64,000 bases of DNA, taken from Isoetes taiwanensis. Its lineage: Eukaryota > Streptophyta > Lycopodiopsida > Isoetales > Isoetaceae. The stretch covers positions 6,435,546 to 6,499,545 of the forward strand of contig JAJEKV010000009.1 of NCBI GenBank assembly GCA_021234155.1, given 5' to 3'. A program made the position numbers and the translations under genes. The notes below the pieces were generated by a model. It was given only the letters and a program-made list of their open reading frames with translations. It did no database searches and was not told where the DNA came from. The stretch's first letter is position 1; every line of letters starts with the position of its first letter. Below, in pieces: positions 32,238 to 45,565 of this stretch.

Positions 32238-32946
32238 CAGGGTAGCCCTTAAGGACGAAAGTTCGCCAAAAGGCTATTTTTTAAGGGTATCGAGAAATTT
32301 TGACGCTATGGTTTAGTAGGGCCCGTTATAGATGAAAGAAATAAAATTAGCCAACTTTTCTACAAACAAATCTCACTCCACTTGAAAATTCGCCACATCC
32401 ACTAAGCGTCACAACTATGGATTCGCCTTATCCTCTACCCTCCTTCTCGAAGATTTCTTAAGGAATCGCCTAATACTCTAGGCTTTCTTCATAACCTAAT
32501 GTATTCTCCATATCCATCCAGGTACATGTGATAATTTTAAGAGTTATTTTTTGTAGCTATTGTATTCAAATACTTCTAAGGATGCATTGGAGAGCATTTT
32601 TTTACAGACCTCCTTTTAAATGATTTGTTTTATCTACAAGAATAAGCCACGTTCTCATTTGCAAAGGTTAAGTTGTGGTATTGCATCATGCAACTATAGT
32701 TATAATGTGTTTGTGTCCTTGATTAAATATGGATGTCGGTGAATAAAATTTCACCACAGAAATTGCACTTGGAGAATAAAGACACTTAAATCTTGGCAAA
32801 ATAATATTGGCCATGATTCGCCTAGATTTCTATAAAAAACATTCATGTCTAGAAAACATTCGCCAGCATAACTAATCTTGCAACTCTATTATTCGCCCGA
32901 CCTTCTAAATTATGCTTAGACAAATTTGGCCTTAAGGGCAACCCTG
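32238..32946. mobile_element. Non-autonomous hAT transposon (709 bp)
   Basis: Terminal inverted repeats CAGGGTAGCCCTTAAGG (32,238-32,254) and CCTTAAGGGCAACCCTG (32,930-32,946), one mismatch in 17. Perfect 8-bp target duplication CAGAGCAT at 32,230-32,237 and 32,947-32,954. CAGGG ends and an 8-bp duplication define hAT. Inside are six copies of [A/G]TTCGCC near the two ends (32,262; 32,388; 32,421; 32,816; 32,858; 32,891), probably transposase-binding subterminal repeats. No coding frame. Confidence 0.93.
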
Positions 32947-32954
32947 CAGAGCAT

Positions 32955-35900
32955 TGCAGATTCACTTAAGACTAAGCAGAAAACCCTGAACACATAATCA
33001 AACAAAGACTAAGCTGCAAACAATGACAAGCCAAGAAGCAGAGATGTAGGGAACAGAGATATCTCAATAAGCTAATCAAATGAGAGTTGGGAGTTCTGAG
33101 TTAATCCACGAGGAGTCCGCGGAGTTTCTAATCTATTAATAAAGTTAAGCACCTGGCTTGAAAGTTTCTAAAAAGCGTATTAAATGTAAAGTCACGAGTT
33201 CCTCATCTATTAAGAACTCAAACATATTAACCTTTTGTGGCGGGCTGGCGGTTAACCTAGCGGAGATCCCATCGATCTCTGGATTGGATCTACTTAACCT
33301 TAGGAACTCAAGAATTGATGCATGCATACTTAGGTAAAAAAATTTAATCTTTATACATGCTCTAAGGTCCCAAATAAAATTATTCTTGCCATTACTCAGC
33401 CAAAACTTCACACAACACCCAAAGCTTTAAAATAATGTTAACTTCAATCCCATATATAATAATAATAATAGTCAAGTTAATTGAACGACAATCCACAGCA
33501 TCTACCCCGCCTTCAGAGAAGCTTGGCTACTCTCGGAGCATCTTGCACCTCTGCTTACACAATTAACCCACAGGGGGTTAGTCACACGGACTAAGTGGGG
33601 ATCGGGGATCTAGGTCATATCTAGCATTAATAATCACAAAGCATTAACTTAGAACAATAGCGGTAGCCTTAGTAACCTCAGCCCTGCAATCTAAGTTATT
33701 AGTCCAACAAGCATAACCATTGCAACTTGATTCCAACATTAAAAACCACATATACAATAGCCAAGCAACCATAGCATCAACATTGCAGCCAATATTCCTC
33801 GGATTGCGAGCAAGGTCAACTTCGGTGTGAGGCCGGTGACATAGAAGCCCGGGGTAACCGCCGTGTGTACACACCCATCCGCCTTGCGTCCGGCGTGGAG
33901 GACCACTTCTTGTGCATGGCGTTTGTACCATACGGTACCCAGCGCCCGATGTTCAAATAATACCATTTACATAGCCTTTTCAATACAGCGAGTCTAGACC
34001 GACCTAGACTCCGGCCCAGTCTATATCAAAAGAATTTACATCCACAGATAACCACTTACAATTCACTATCATCATACACATGCCTTAACAAGCTCACATC
34101 AAGTAATTCCCTAATACACACTTCATATAGCAGAGAAAGCCAAATCATAACTTCAGTAATTATAATAACCTCAATAATGCTATATCCACTATCACCATTA
34201 AATAAAAGATAAATATCTACACCTTTCCAAGATTCACTAACAACAGGGGTAATATCTATATCTAAGGCTTTAATGATGTTAAAACTATAGCATTCAACTA
34301 TCATTATGCTTCGTTATAAACTTCCTCCATACGGAACACTTGTGTCTTGTGTTTTATTTTCTCTCTTACTTTAACTAATTCCAAAGGTTTTAAATTATAA
34401 CTAGCTAGCTTGTTAGTCTACTCATGTCATTATGACTATTAGCATAAACCCACACCTTAACAAGGGCCTCCACTTTAATATATTCGGAACCCAACTCTTG
34501 CTCCAACCCAACCTTGATATTTTAACCTTAGCCTTAATCTTTTTCTTAAGCTTTAACTTATTGGTGCTACCTTACTAACAAATGAATTAATTATTAACAT
34601 TTTTCAACCCTAACCCTAGCATTGACAAGCGAGGGACGAACTTCGGCTGCAGCTCAAATTCTGGCCTCCGGGCCATCCGAATCAACCCAAAACCTCTTGA
34701 ATCTACTGATTTTTTTACACGCCAAGGGAGTTTCGGATCATTTTGATAAATTTATACGCACATCGGGCAATTTCAAGCGGTTCTTAAGCTCCCCAAAATG
34801 ATTTGTGGCTGCCAAATCTTGATGAAAACTCCTTGATTCTTCCTTATGATGCCAAATGACCTCTCTAAAGGCCCATTACATTTACATTCAGGAGAAACAT
34901 TCCATGCTTTTTAAACGCCGGGATCACCCGGATTATACGTGGATTACGTTAGCGACATGCAAATAAAAGACCACCCTCTTTGCCAATTCACGCCTCTGCA
35001 TTTATTGTTGGATTCATCCTTCAAGGATTACGAGGGTCATTCTAAGCTTTTCCAACTTTATACGTAATGGTGCAATGGATTGGAAGATTTACATGATAAA
35101 GATTATTGGATCTTATTAAACTAGGTGATTTTTCTAATTATTCAAAATCTCTATCTACAAACCATGCATGCTTGTTTATAACCACAACAATATCATTCAA
35201 TTCAGATCTATACTATATTTCGAGACAATCATTAATAATACTAGCAGCTAGAAAAACCCAGTGTAAGACTTGATCCCCACACAGGAAGTCCAGCTGATTC
35301 TTTTTGCACTCCAACACGCTCCCGAGCTGCATAGGTAAGCCATCGGCCAATCCCTCTACAATCGATCTTTTTCCAAATGCTTTTTCTCGGCTTATATTTA
35401 TTTTTAACCACCGATTATTAAAGTCAGGTATAATCTCTATATATCTGACATATTACTCTACTTGCCCAATGTGATATTTTGATTAATATTCCTTTGAATC
35501 CTTTAATAAAATAATTCCACAATATACCTCAAAATCCTAGGTCCGTTACACCTTTGGTTGCCATATCAAAGTGCTTGAAGCTCTAGGCGGAATTGAACTT
35601 CTGTTGCCTTTCGAAGCTCACGAGAGGGAATCTGAGAAGCTCGAAGAAAACTCAAATCGAGTCCCGGATTTTTTGTAAACAGGCGGGAAATGAAGTAGGA
35701 TAGCTCTCAGGAATGCGGTGGCATTTCTAGAAATTTGGATCGCTTGGAGAGTATCGCTCAAGAAGAGTTGTCGGTTTGGGAGGCGGCTTGAAGCAAAAGT
35801 TCTTGAAGAAATTAGGAATGAAAAATGAGATTCAAATTAGATTGGAATTATAAATGTGATTATTACGGTCATTTTAAAAAAAATTAATGGGCGCCATACA

Positions 35901-36174
35901 TTGAAACCATGTACTACCCTTATCATTGTTTAGGAAAACAAAGAAAATTAATCCAGCCCCCAATTTAAAATTTAAAACTTTTATACGCCTGCCGAATATC
36001 CCTTTTCCCAACTACTTTTCAATCATTGGCCTGTACTAAGCTGTCTATTTTAAAATCTGCCGGCCATTTATAGCATTCTTGGGTACACATTGGATCATAA
36101 ATTTGTGTTTCTCTAATGCGTCTAGAGGAACACAAGAGCGTAATTTTCATTCACGGTGTTTTTAATTGAATTTG
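32955..36174. other. Non-coding part of copy A, no gene assigned
   Basis: AT-rich sequence shared with 54,012-57,233, including an (ATA)n tract near 33,455. Short frames differ between the copies and show no conserved motifs. It is probably intron or intergenic DNA. Confidence 0.5.
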
Positions 36175-36590
36175 GGATATGCCAAAAGGAAGCTTCTTTG
36201 GCTTATTTGGATCATTTGCCATATCTGGAGTAGTTCTTCTATCAAATGAGTGGATTGGTGACATGACTTGTAACATAATTAACAAAGCGCAGGTGTTGAA
36301 GAGGAAATAGAGCAATCAAGCGGGGAGAAATGAAATTTTTCCATTGGAAGCGTAAGCTTCTTGTTAGCGAGAAAAGGGAAAGGCGTCATTAGCTTAAAGG
36401 GCATTGTTGATAACATGGCATCAACTTCTGACCATGCCATGGAGTGCCTTTGCAGGACCTTATTATATTAATTAGATTATTAATTTGCTTTTTCTGCCAC
36501 TCATCCATTACAAAGACCACATGCGGGGCGGCTCTTGGAGAATCGTTAGGGGAGTTTCTTAGCTTGGCCAACAAGCGCTACTTTCGGAGG
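36175..36590 (+). pseudogene. DUF8039-like segment, copy A
   Basis: Counterpart of 57,234-57,641. The start codon is altered (GGGATATGCC instead of GGGATGTCGCC) and the frame has several extra indels. The GGTATGT donor is kept. Confidence 0.5.
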
Positions 36591-37879
36591 TATGTACTGA
36601 AATTTTTATTGTATACTTTGTTGCTCTTTCTTTTGTAGCTTCTTGTAGCATATTTCCGCGTGTCACCTTTTCATGTGCTACTCACATGCATATCGTATGT
36701 CTACACAATAATGTTACTCTTGTATTGCTCATGCTATAAATATGAGTTCCTCTCGATTGGCGGCGCGTAGTCATGTCCCAATTAGATCATCATCATGTTC
36801 ACATTGCAATTGTCGATCTACCTTGCCCCCGGCTCTCGAATATGTGGATTCCATCATTTTGCTCCATGAACTATTTGAAATTTATAGATGCCGGCATAGG
36901 GGCTTGGAACTTCGATCCTTGGTTGCGAGAATTTGCAATAGCCTCTGCTAGAAGTTATCTGATACATATAAGGTTGTCATCCACCTTGTATGGGTTCGGC
37001 ATGGAGTTTATGAAGTTAAAGAGAAAATTATGGTACCGCTCATGATGAGCACGGTTGGTGAAAAAATTGTCCTCTTCTTTTGTAGCTGCCATGGTTTTCC
37101 TTTGTTGAATAAAAATGCCTACATTCGGGCAAAGAACTTGATTTGAAGTGACTGCGCGGCAGTTTTGGGTTAATTAACTAAATGTAATATGTATAACAAA
37201 TCTAACTAAGAAATGAATTTTATAGAACATGTGGTAATCTCTCAGCTCCAGCGAAGAAAAACTTCTTCGGTAGCGAGAAGAACAAAACTAGAAATAACCT
37301 AACCCACGGTTGACAAATTATGAAAGTAAAATAGTTTTTTTGTTTCCAAACAATTTTATATGACGAGCTTCTGAAAGCTATTCTAGTAAGGCGGTTGCGA
37401 TGTGCGGGATCAATAATTATTGTCCTGGCGTACAATGTAATCTAGTCTATCCATGGATCTAAGTTTGTCATCGTCGTGGCGGTTCATTTTGGTCTCCGGC
37501 ATTTCTGAATGGTAGGTCCTCGGACTCTCTAACAAGTTTCTTTGTCCAGCTTTTAGGGTTAAAGAAATGGCTCAAAATAAATATAATGCCATTAGATGCT
37601 GACTGCATGGAGGACTACTTCTACTATTTGGGCATTGAATTAAAACATTTAAGCTTTTGCTACTTCTTTGCACTACTTCCACATCCATCATCTCTCCTCT
37701 CGGAAGCGGGGAGGGAGATGGTGAACAATGGACAATTTATGATAATCACTTTGAATGGTGTAGACTTCGGGATATCTACGTAAAGTGCCATGTCACGGCC
37801 TTGGTGAGGTGTGACATTCCCTAGAATATCGATATAAATAAGTATATCCTGGGCCCGCGTCACCATACAGAATCTACAT
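36591..37879. other. Region between transposase-like segments (copy A)
   Basis: Counterpart of 57,642-58,946. Frames are shorter and broken, and no additional feature was seen. Confidence 0.45.
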
Positions 37880-40800
37880 TAGTAGACTTGTATAAGCGTG
37901 GGGGGCATGGCCCTCATAACTTATACTATGGGATCCTATGCCTTTGCTATAATGGACGGGGCTATTGGTGATGACTTTGTGGGGAATCTCCATTTCTTCA
38001 ATGCAGCTATAACCCGGTGTTGGTGAAGGACAAGGTTTTCTTGCTATGCTTGCAATAATATCAACAGTGGTTTAGAGTTGCCGACCTTGTTGCTCGGCAG
38101 TGGACTCCATTGAGATAATAGGAAAGGATGCTTCAAAAAAGGTGGCGTGTTGGAGAAAATAATGTGGTGGTGGATAGAAAATGACACATTCCTTCCATAC
38201 CTCCTTTGGATGTATCCATACGAGAAGAAAGGGCCTACAACTTCTTGAAGAGGAAGAAAGAGGAAGGAAAAGGATTTTGAACTGTGAAAGATACTAACAA
38301 CTGCAGTGAAGAGACTATAATATGCGAGCGTAAGAGGGGGGATTGTGGCTGCCCCAACAGCTGCTGGTAGATTCCACGGTGAAGAACTTGTGGAAGCCGA
38401 TCAATCTACAAGGGAAAACTCATGGCAGCTAAAAAGCTTATATTTACAATATCATAGAACATGCATTTGGGCCGTCACACGATGTATCGGGGAACAAGAG
38501 ATTTCTATTGGTGCAGGGAAATGGATATGCGGTGATGCGGTGACAATCATACTAGGTATTTCAGCTTCTACATGGTGGAGATTAAGAGCGGAACCAAAAG
38601 AGGAGCTTTAATAGGTTGGCATGGTAATTGGGGAAAAAAGGAGGACAACGGGGGTGCTTATGACTCATAGTTTGTCGAAGCTTGTTACTTCTCATCTTTG
38701 AGAGTATCATTGAAAAATGGGGTCTATGTCTTGTCCCCCCTAAGGAAAACCAAAAATAATTTGTTATATTTTCTATACCTCATATTTTGGAGGGGGCTTT
38801 TGAGGTAGGAAGCAATTCCAAATCAAAGCATTATAAAGTGAATCAAAATGGTTTAATGGAACTTTTTTTTGCCACGTAGCAGCCCCATCATAAAATTCTC
38901 TTATGTGGGAGAGGGACAAAATCCTAAATCTTCAAACTTCGTCTCTGATTTGCATCCTCTCTAGACTTTCCAGTTACTATGAGTTTCATTGCTGCTTCAA
39001 AGCGGAAGAAGAGCGGTTCTCTCCTCCATGTCTTGTTTTGAGATAAGGTTGGTGAAGTTGAATTTAAGATTTCGGAACACTTTACTTTTGATTTTACATG
39101 AATTTCCAATGGATCGTAAAGAAGAAGATGTTTCATCCTCGACCCGATTATGGTTGGGTTCAAATTATGAAACACTTTGTGACATCCAAAGAAAGGTTGA
39201 TTTGAATGCTTTGCAAATGAATGGTTAAACACTATCACATTTGGGTCTTTGCTAGCTTGGTTCCTAAAGCTTGGTTTCCATCATACAGGCATTAAATCCT
39301 CTTGGTCTGCGGGATCAAATTATGTTTCCTTATTTTGCATCTTATGTTTGCATATGCGGTGTTGGGATGAGATGATAAGTAAGCTAAAGCGTCATCTTAG
39401 ATGGGAGATGTCATGTCTTGTTGTAGCAAATACCTCTTGTTAAATTACGCCACACTCATTCATCACAAGCGCAAGATCCCATGGGTACCACCCATTTTGG
39501 ATGTTGGCTTGGGTTGGACTTAAAACTTTATGCATGGCTTAAGGGTATCAATGAGCATATATTGGCCAAGTTTCCAGTCATTCTAAGTTCTCAAACTCAA
39601 GATATTACAAGTTGTATCGGACTTTTCTATGAAAACAGTTTTGCACATCTAAGTTCCTATGAAATTTCAGCGGTACTGCTGAATTAGCTTTTTTGTAATT
39701 TGGCGACTTGAATGACCTTTTGAGGATGACTTGCCAAACCTCAGCTTCAAATTATAATGTTTGCCTCCTCAAAATAGGTCACAATCTGGGACGTAGAAAA
39801 CTGGTCTAAAAGTTTTTCCTTCACAAATCAAGACAAAGAGCAAAAATAAGAAAAATAGATCTTATACTTTGAATTAAGCTTTTTGTAATTTGGGAGCACT
39901 TGAATAAACTTAAAATGATGACATGCTTGCCAAATCTCAGCTTCAAATATCTTGTTTACCTCCTCAAATAGGTCTGATACAGGACTAGAAAAAGCGGGTC
40001 CTTCACAAAGACAAAAAGCAAAATAGATTTTTATACTTTGGATTAGCTTTTGTAATTTGGCAAACACTTGAATAACTTCAAGGATGGCTTGCACCCAAAT
40101 CTCAGCTTGAATAGCGTTTTGCAACTCAAAATAAGCTCACGATACAGACCTAATTTTGTCTTGATTTGTGAAAGACAAAAAGCATAAATTAGAAGGCATT
40201 TTAACAAATATGATATGATCCATGTCATTCCTCAAAACATTGGGTCTTCAAAGCTTAATAATACTACGTATTACAAAGTAATTGCTCAAACACATCTTCA
40301 TCAAAAAAGAAAATATGATAATCATAGCAATGAACATAGCAAAAAGTAATCCTTTTGTTTTTGTTCTTTGCAAGATCAAAGTGTTAAACATCTTTGCAAA
40401 ATCAAAATGTTAAAACACAAGCATGCGACCAAATGAGATAATGGGGATTGAACCTAACAAAATCAAAAGATGCGAACACAAACATACAGACCAAATGAGA
40501 TGTCGGGGATTGAACACGAGAAACCAAAAATCTCTCCTTTTTTTCTTTCTTATATTTCCACCATCTTTATACCTAAAGTTCATGAGTTTATACTTACAGC
40601 CCACCATGATAACTAGAAATTAAATTATTATTATAGTTATCCGGGGATCAATTGAAACATGAAGTCCTTCCAGTCATGGTCCTTGTTTTTGCTGCACAAG
40701 AAGACCTTTTTTGCTTCAGATCTTGGCATCTAAAAAATGAAATCAATTCTAGAGGTACAATAAAAGCAAAAATAAATCGATTCTGTAGCTTCCCTTGCTA

Positions 40801-42888
40801 CAAAGATCCTAAACCAAGTGTTATCTGGACGGAAGACAAAATAAGTCAATTCAAAGCGATTGATCTTACGTATTTCACCTTCGCTCAGAACCCTAAACCA
40901 GCTGGCTCCATAAAATTCAACCGATGCCAAGAGAGGAATGTCTACGATTGGTTTTCCAACATTAGGATTTTCAGAGGCATTAATAAATTTTCGAGAAGGA
41001 AATCACTAATTTCAACCTTTGGATCATTATTTTGAAAAAATATCGGTAGAATCTCTAGAGATTTTTGGCTCAAAACCATAGGTGGGGACATTTTTATTGC
41101 CCGCGTTGACATGCCTTTTTAACATTGTACTTGATCCTTATTGGATGAAGGGAAAAGGCGATGTGGAATTTTTGAATTTTGTAGAGGACAATGAAAACAA
41201 TTTTCTAATACAAAGTGTATAGTTGATGAAGAGGGATCGGAAAGTAGTTGGATGTTACTGCATATTTCACACAAAAAGTGATTTTACAAATGATCAACAA
41301 TATTCTAGAGGGAAATCTGGGTTGTTGGACAGTTTTGCGGTGGGCGCTTGATGACTATGGGTAAGCATTTTACATGTCAAAGGATATTGATATAACAACT
41401 TCTCAAGTGCGATATGCGTGGATTTGTTGGATAAGCTCGAAGAGCAGGAGGAATTGGAAGATCAGCGCTAGCGGTTGGAAGGAAATGAGAATTCTACGAT
41501 GGAGCAAATGTCATGTCGATCAACATAAGATATGGGGAGGACATACAATGGGTTGAGAGGAGATTTTTCTGTCGTCATTCATGACAAGATGGATCAGCAA
41601 ATTACTGTTTGCCCCGGTTTGGATATATTAAGTCTGTTGCAAGGTCTTTCCCATTGCAAATATCATTTTGGATTCATAACTCATAGCCGGGGACGATCAT
41701 TTACATTAAATATGGAGTTGATGGATTCACAAACTTCCCATATTGATAGCATTGCAAAGCATTGTAGCGATTTGGAACTATGGTTTTAATTCTTGTAGGC
41801 ATTTGCAGCATCTCTTCAGGGCATTTGCATTACTTGATCCCATGAAACTAGAGGATTTTTACCATAGGAAGGATGAATGGGCCAGCACCTTCAATTCATG
41901 TGAAGACAATCACAGGAGCCGACTTTGCAGAAGCTACTCTTGCAGCTTGACAATTGTCTTGGCGGGAATAAAATAGATACTTGTTTGCATACTTGTAGGT
42001 ATCTTACATGGGTTGGGTGTTTGAAGAGTGTCTATATTGGTTTACTTGATGCACAGCCACACTCACGAAGACATTGATGCAATGTTTGGGCATTATAGGA
42101 TCAAAATTACTGGAAAAAGTGATGTCACACCACCCTATCAGGGCTTTTGGAGCTATTTGCTTGATGTTCTTCACCTCCTCCCTATGGTTCATTGATACAA
42201 GGGGTCCCAATTTGAAAAGAGTTCATAGGGGTTATGCTGGTGAAGACCTTATTGGGCATAGTGCTTCATTGCAATTTAGGTTTAGGTGAAGAATGGAAAG
42301 CCAATAATGCAATACAAGATCTTGGGGATGGAATCTGTGTGGAAGGCTGGAAGATAAGGATATGTTGATTTGGAAAAGGATGTGGTAGGATGAACCAATA
42401 GTGCCGACGGAGAGCCTAAAGCTATTAAACCATTGGGAAAAGTGAAGGGCATTGAGCCGGACTATGGAAGGGATAATAAGTATATAAAGTCTTTGGGAGA
42501 AATCATACTTGAATATAAACACGTAGCACAGAGAGAAAGGGCATGCAATGAAGCACTTGTAAATTATTGGAATGAAGTTCATGCTTTTGGGGGGTTTGGA
42601 CCCAAGTAGTGGCGTCCGCCGAGGGGTGGGGATAGAAGCACTATGTTGGACCTAGAAAGCGTCTCCAAGTATTATGGATGCTCCATATGATCCTAAGATG
42701 GATTTGAAGGATATGTAATATTTGATCGTCCGGACCATCGAATGAAGATATTTATCCTATTTGGTTAGGGTATACCATCTCCGAGTGTTTGTAGGAAGCT
42801 AATAACAGAAACAAAAATTTAATTGTGTGGGTGGTGGCGTCAGTAAAGTGGAAAAGGGTCATTCTTGAAAAAAGGTGCTACAAATATT
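37880..42888 (+). pseudogene. DUF7869-like gene, copy A (heavily broken)
   Basis: Counterpart of the copy B gene. Recognisable pieces include RFHGEELVEA, GKWICGDAVTIILGISASTW (38,500-38,580), a damaged LQLDNC region (about 41,940-41,965) and HSHTEDID-like sequence near 42,055. It has many more indels than copy B and cannot be translated as one protein. Confidence 0.6.
39678..40205. repeat. ~170-190-bp tandem repeat (copy A)
   Basis: Counterpart of 60,761-61,290 with units starting near 39,678, 39,868 and 40,036, so the array predates the segmental duplication. Confidence 0.8.
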
Positions 42889-43129
42889 GTTTTAATAGCA
42901 TTGGAAGTATGTTGATGCAAGTGATTAGGCCCAATGGGTGGAAATAAAAATCCGTGTTGATGGAACCCCAGAGGGTGCAAGGTGGATCGAAGGGGGTGCA
43001 TGAAGATTCCAATCTCTGTGAAGGATAAAGTTAGAAGTCACTAGAGATAGAACAAGAGACGAAAATAAAGTCTAGAGTCCATGAGTATCTTATGATGTAA
43101 ATCTTACTTTCATTGTAAAGATTTGCACC

Positions 43130-43240
43130 TTTTCAGCGAGGGGTTTTAATCCTAGTAGTAATGATTGTCTTGCCCATTGTATGGGTCCCATGACCTATTG
43201 GTCTCAGTGGACGTTAAAACATTTATTCTATTCTATTATT
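43130..43240 (+). mobile_element. LINE-type 3' end (truncated element)
   Basis: GCGAGGGGTTTTAATCC, TATGGGTCCCATGACC and ATTGGTCTCAGTGGACG followed by TTAAAAC and a TTCTA-rich tail match the 3' end of the LINE at 8,210-8,356. The 5' limit is unclear. It lies just beyond the last position where copy A can be compared with copy B. Confidence 0.6.
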
Positions 43241-45565
43241 GTAATCCCTACTTCGGTGCATTTTTCATTGTATTCGTGCTTTCATTGTAATCTTCCTTTT
43301 TAGTATATGAGTATCTTACTCTATTTGAATGTGAAATCTTGGCTTGTGATTATTTACTTGAGTTACATCTACTTGAATGTGGAATCTTGGCTTGTGATAA
43401 GTGTTAACTTGTAATATGAGGACACATTTGAATTAAAGGTGATAATAAAAAGTATTTACATGCAATTCCACATTGTTGAAATTGGGGTTGTCACTATTTG
43501 TAAATTTCAAAATGGCGGAACAATTTCAAAATAACGGAATCGTGGTTCATGAAAAAACATACAAAACTACAAAAATAATCCCATGTTATTGTGCTATATA
43601 TTCCAAGAACTTCAAAGGATCTTAGGTTTGGAAAAAATTTGAGAGGATTTGAAGGCTGGGGTTTAATATTAGATGTGCTTAATGTTTGCTATATTTCTAC
43701 ATGCCATATGGTCACAACTTTTCCTTTCGACATGAGATTTCTTAGCTATCGCGATGATGGGAGCTATATATATTCGAGGATATGTGTGTGTAAAAATAGC
43801 CATGTTCTTTGGATTCTTTGGCGTTACCTACTTGAAAGAAAGTGAAAAATGTTTCTGCCTCATGAATTATATCGATTTGATATTGTAGATAATCCTAAGA
43901 ATGAACTTTTAGGAAAACGTATTTGCCAACATTTCTCTTTGTTTAATGAGTAGGGTTAACCAAAAAACTATATAAGCGGGCCTTACAACACAGAATTAGA
44001 CAAGTAGATTTTTGGCAAATGCTTATTTTATGCTATTATAAATTGATCCATCACGCATCCAACATCATCCTCACTTTTATTTAAAGAATTTGGCCTAATT
44101 CCATTTTGCAAGATGTATTTTCTTACACCTTAGCCTATGCGGGTCATTGTAAAAGGCCTCAAGTCACCGAGGAGGATCAAGTTGCCTAATTCTATTCACT
44201 CTGACATTTGCCACTATGGCCACATGTACTTTATGTTTGTAAGCGCTTGTGGGTGTCGCTCTCAATTGTATACTAAATCGAGCTTACTACTTCAATTTCC
44301 ACGAGGATGATTTTTAAGTAGGTCAATAGCGATGTAATTGGGGTGGAATTATTTTTGTTTTGGTCTTCATATGATATGGTTTTGTAATCGGATCAGCGTT
44401 AAAAAAGGCGCCTCTAAATACTTTTTTAGTATGCCTTATGAATACAACACAAAATCATAGTAAAACCATGGCAAAAGCATAAAATTACAAAAAAAAAAAA
44501 AACCTGTTATTATGCTAGATATTCTCCTAAGCACATCGTTCAAAAAAAAAAAAAAAAAAAAAATAAATAAATAAAAACATTCTAAGAAATATTTACTACT
44601 ACTTTTTTAATTGTCCATTCGTGAACATAAATTGATGATTATGTATATATTTCAATTTAGATTCATTTCTCGATTATATGTTTGAGGTATAATTTTAGGA
44701 TGTGTACACATTGCATTAGTTTGAATTGTCCATTACTTGGTTGTGTCCAGGAACTATTATATTCAATCTCTGTTGCTCTTAGTGAAAAGCTCTAGTTATG
44801 TACTGAATACTAAGTATATTGGCATTATGAGCTCAAACCCTGTGATAGCGTAATTAACATATGTGCGTTTTCTTAAATTCAAATAAAAGTAATTTGTTAC
44901 ATCAGCGTTTCTGACCCTCAAGGGCCACAATTGTCTTGCATAGCTATTTCCTTGTGTTCTCGTCATTTCTTACATGGCACTAAATAAAACCTTTAATTGG
45001 ATACAGGACTAATCTCAGGTGAACCAGGAAACAAAAGCCTGTACTATTCCTTCCTTCCTAAAAAAAAAAAAGAAAAAGAAAAAGGAAAAAAACTAAACAG
45101 TGAGGTGAGCTTGAAGATAGGTTGGGTTCTTTGCAGTTGGATTAGGGTGGAGAATGGCCGGAGGCTATATTCTGTTTGAGATGTGTTGTATTTAATTCAG
45201 GTTCAAATTGTTTATGGGTGTACTAATAGTTATTCCATCCAATATGCTCTTATTGGCACTAGTTGATTGACCCTTGGTGCTATCTTTTGATTCCTTCCAT
45301 GTCATTAATACTCAGTGTCATAGATTGAATTCCTTAAAAATTGGACTGATCCTGTGGCAAGTTACAGTCAGTCATACAGGGGCTCTATAATTCATCATGA
45401 TTCGCATGACGTTATTCTCTGTAACTTTCTACTATGTAATGCATTTGACATTCGATATAACATGGGTTCGAGGATTTGATAGGGATGTAAAAATAACAAT
45501 TCTCATGCATGGTTTTGAATTTCAGCTAAAAAAATTATTCATAATTGAGACATCGGATCGCCATT
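43241..45565. other. AT-rich spacer with poly(A) tracts, no gene
   Basis: Poly(A) runs at about 44,487-44,502 and 44,541-44,575 (the second continues as AATAAATAAATA) and a purine run near 45,060-45,090. The tracts may mark retroposed fragments, but no source is recognisable. Confidence 0.5.

Larger units (their letters stand above)
28831..42888. repeat. Segmental duplication, copy A
   Basis: Matches 50,608-64,000 in order and orientation, starting at a shared CGCCAAAGGTAGGATAAGTC and continuing past the part of copy B visible in the window. It contains the start of Z gag, the Z 5' LTR, the X LTR end, a CACTA end, a gene fragment and two transposase-like genes. It is longer by the hAT element at 32,238-32,946. 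The breakpoint lies inside Z, so the duplication is younger than Z. Confidence 0.9.

Noticed and set aside
44541-44575. Poly(A) tract as the tail of a processed gene copy
   Set aside because: No coding sequence or target duplication could be tied to it.
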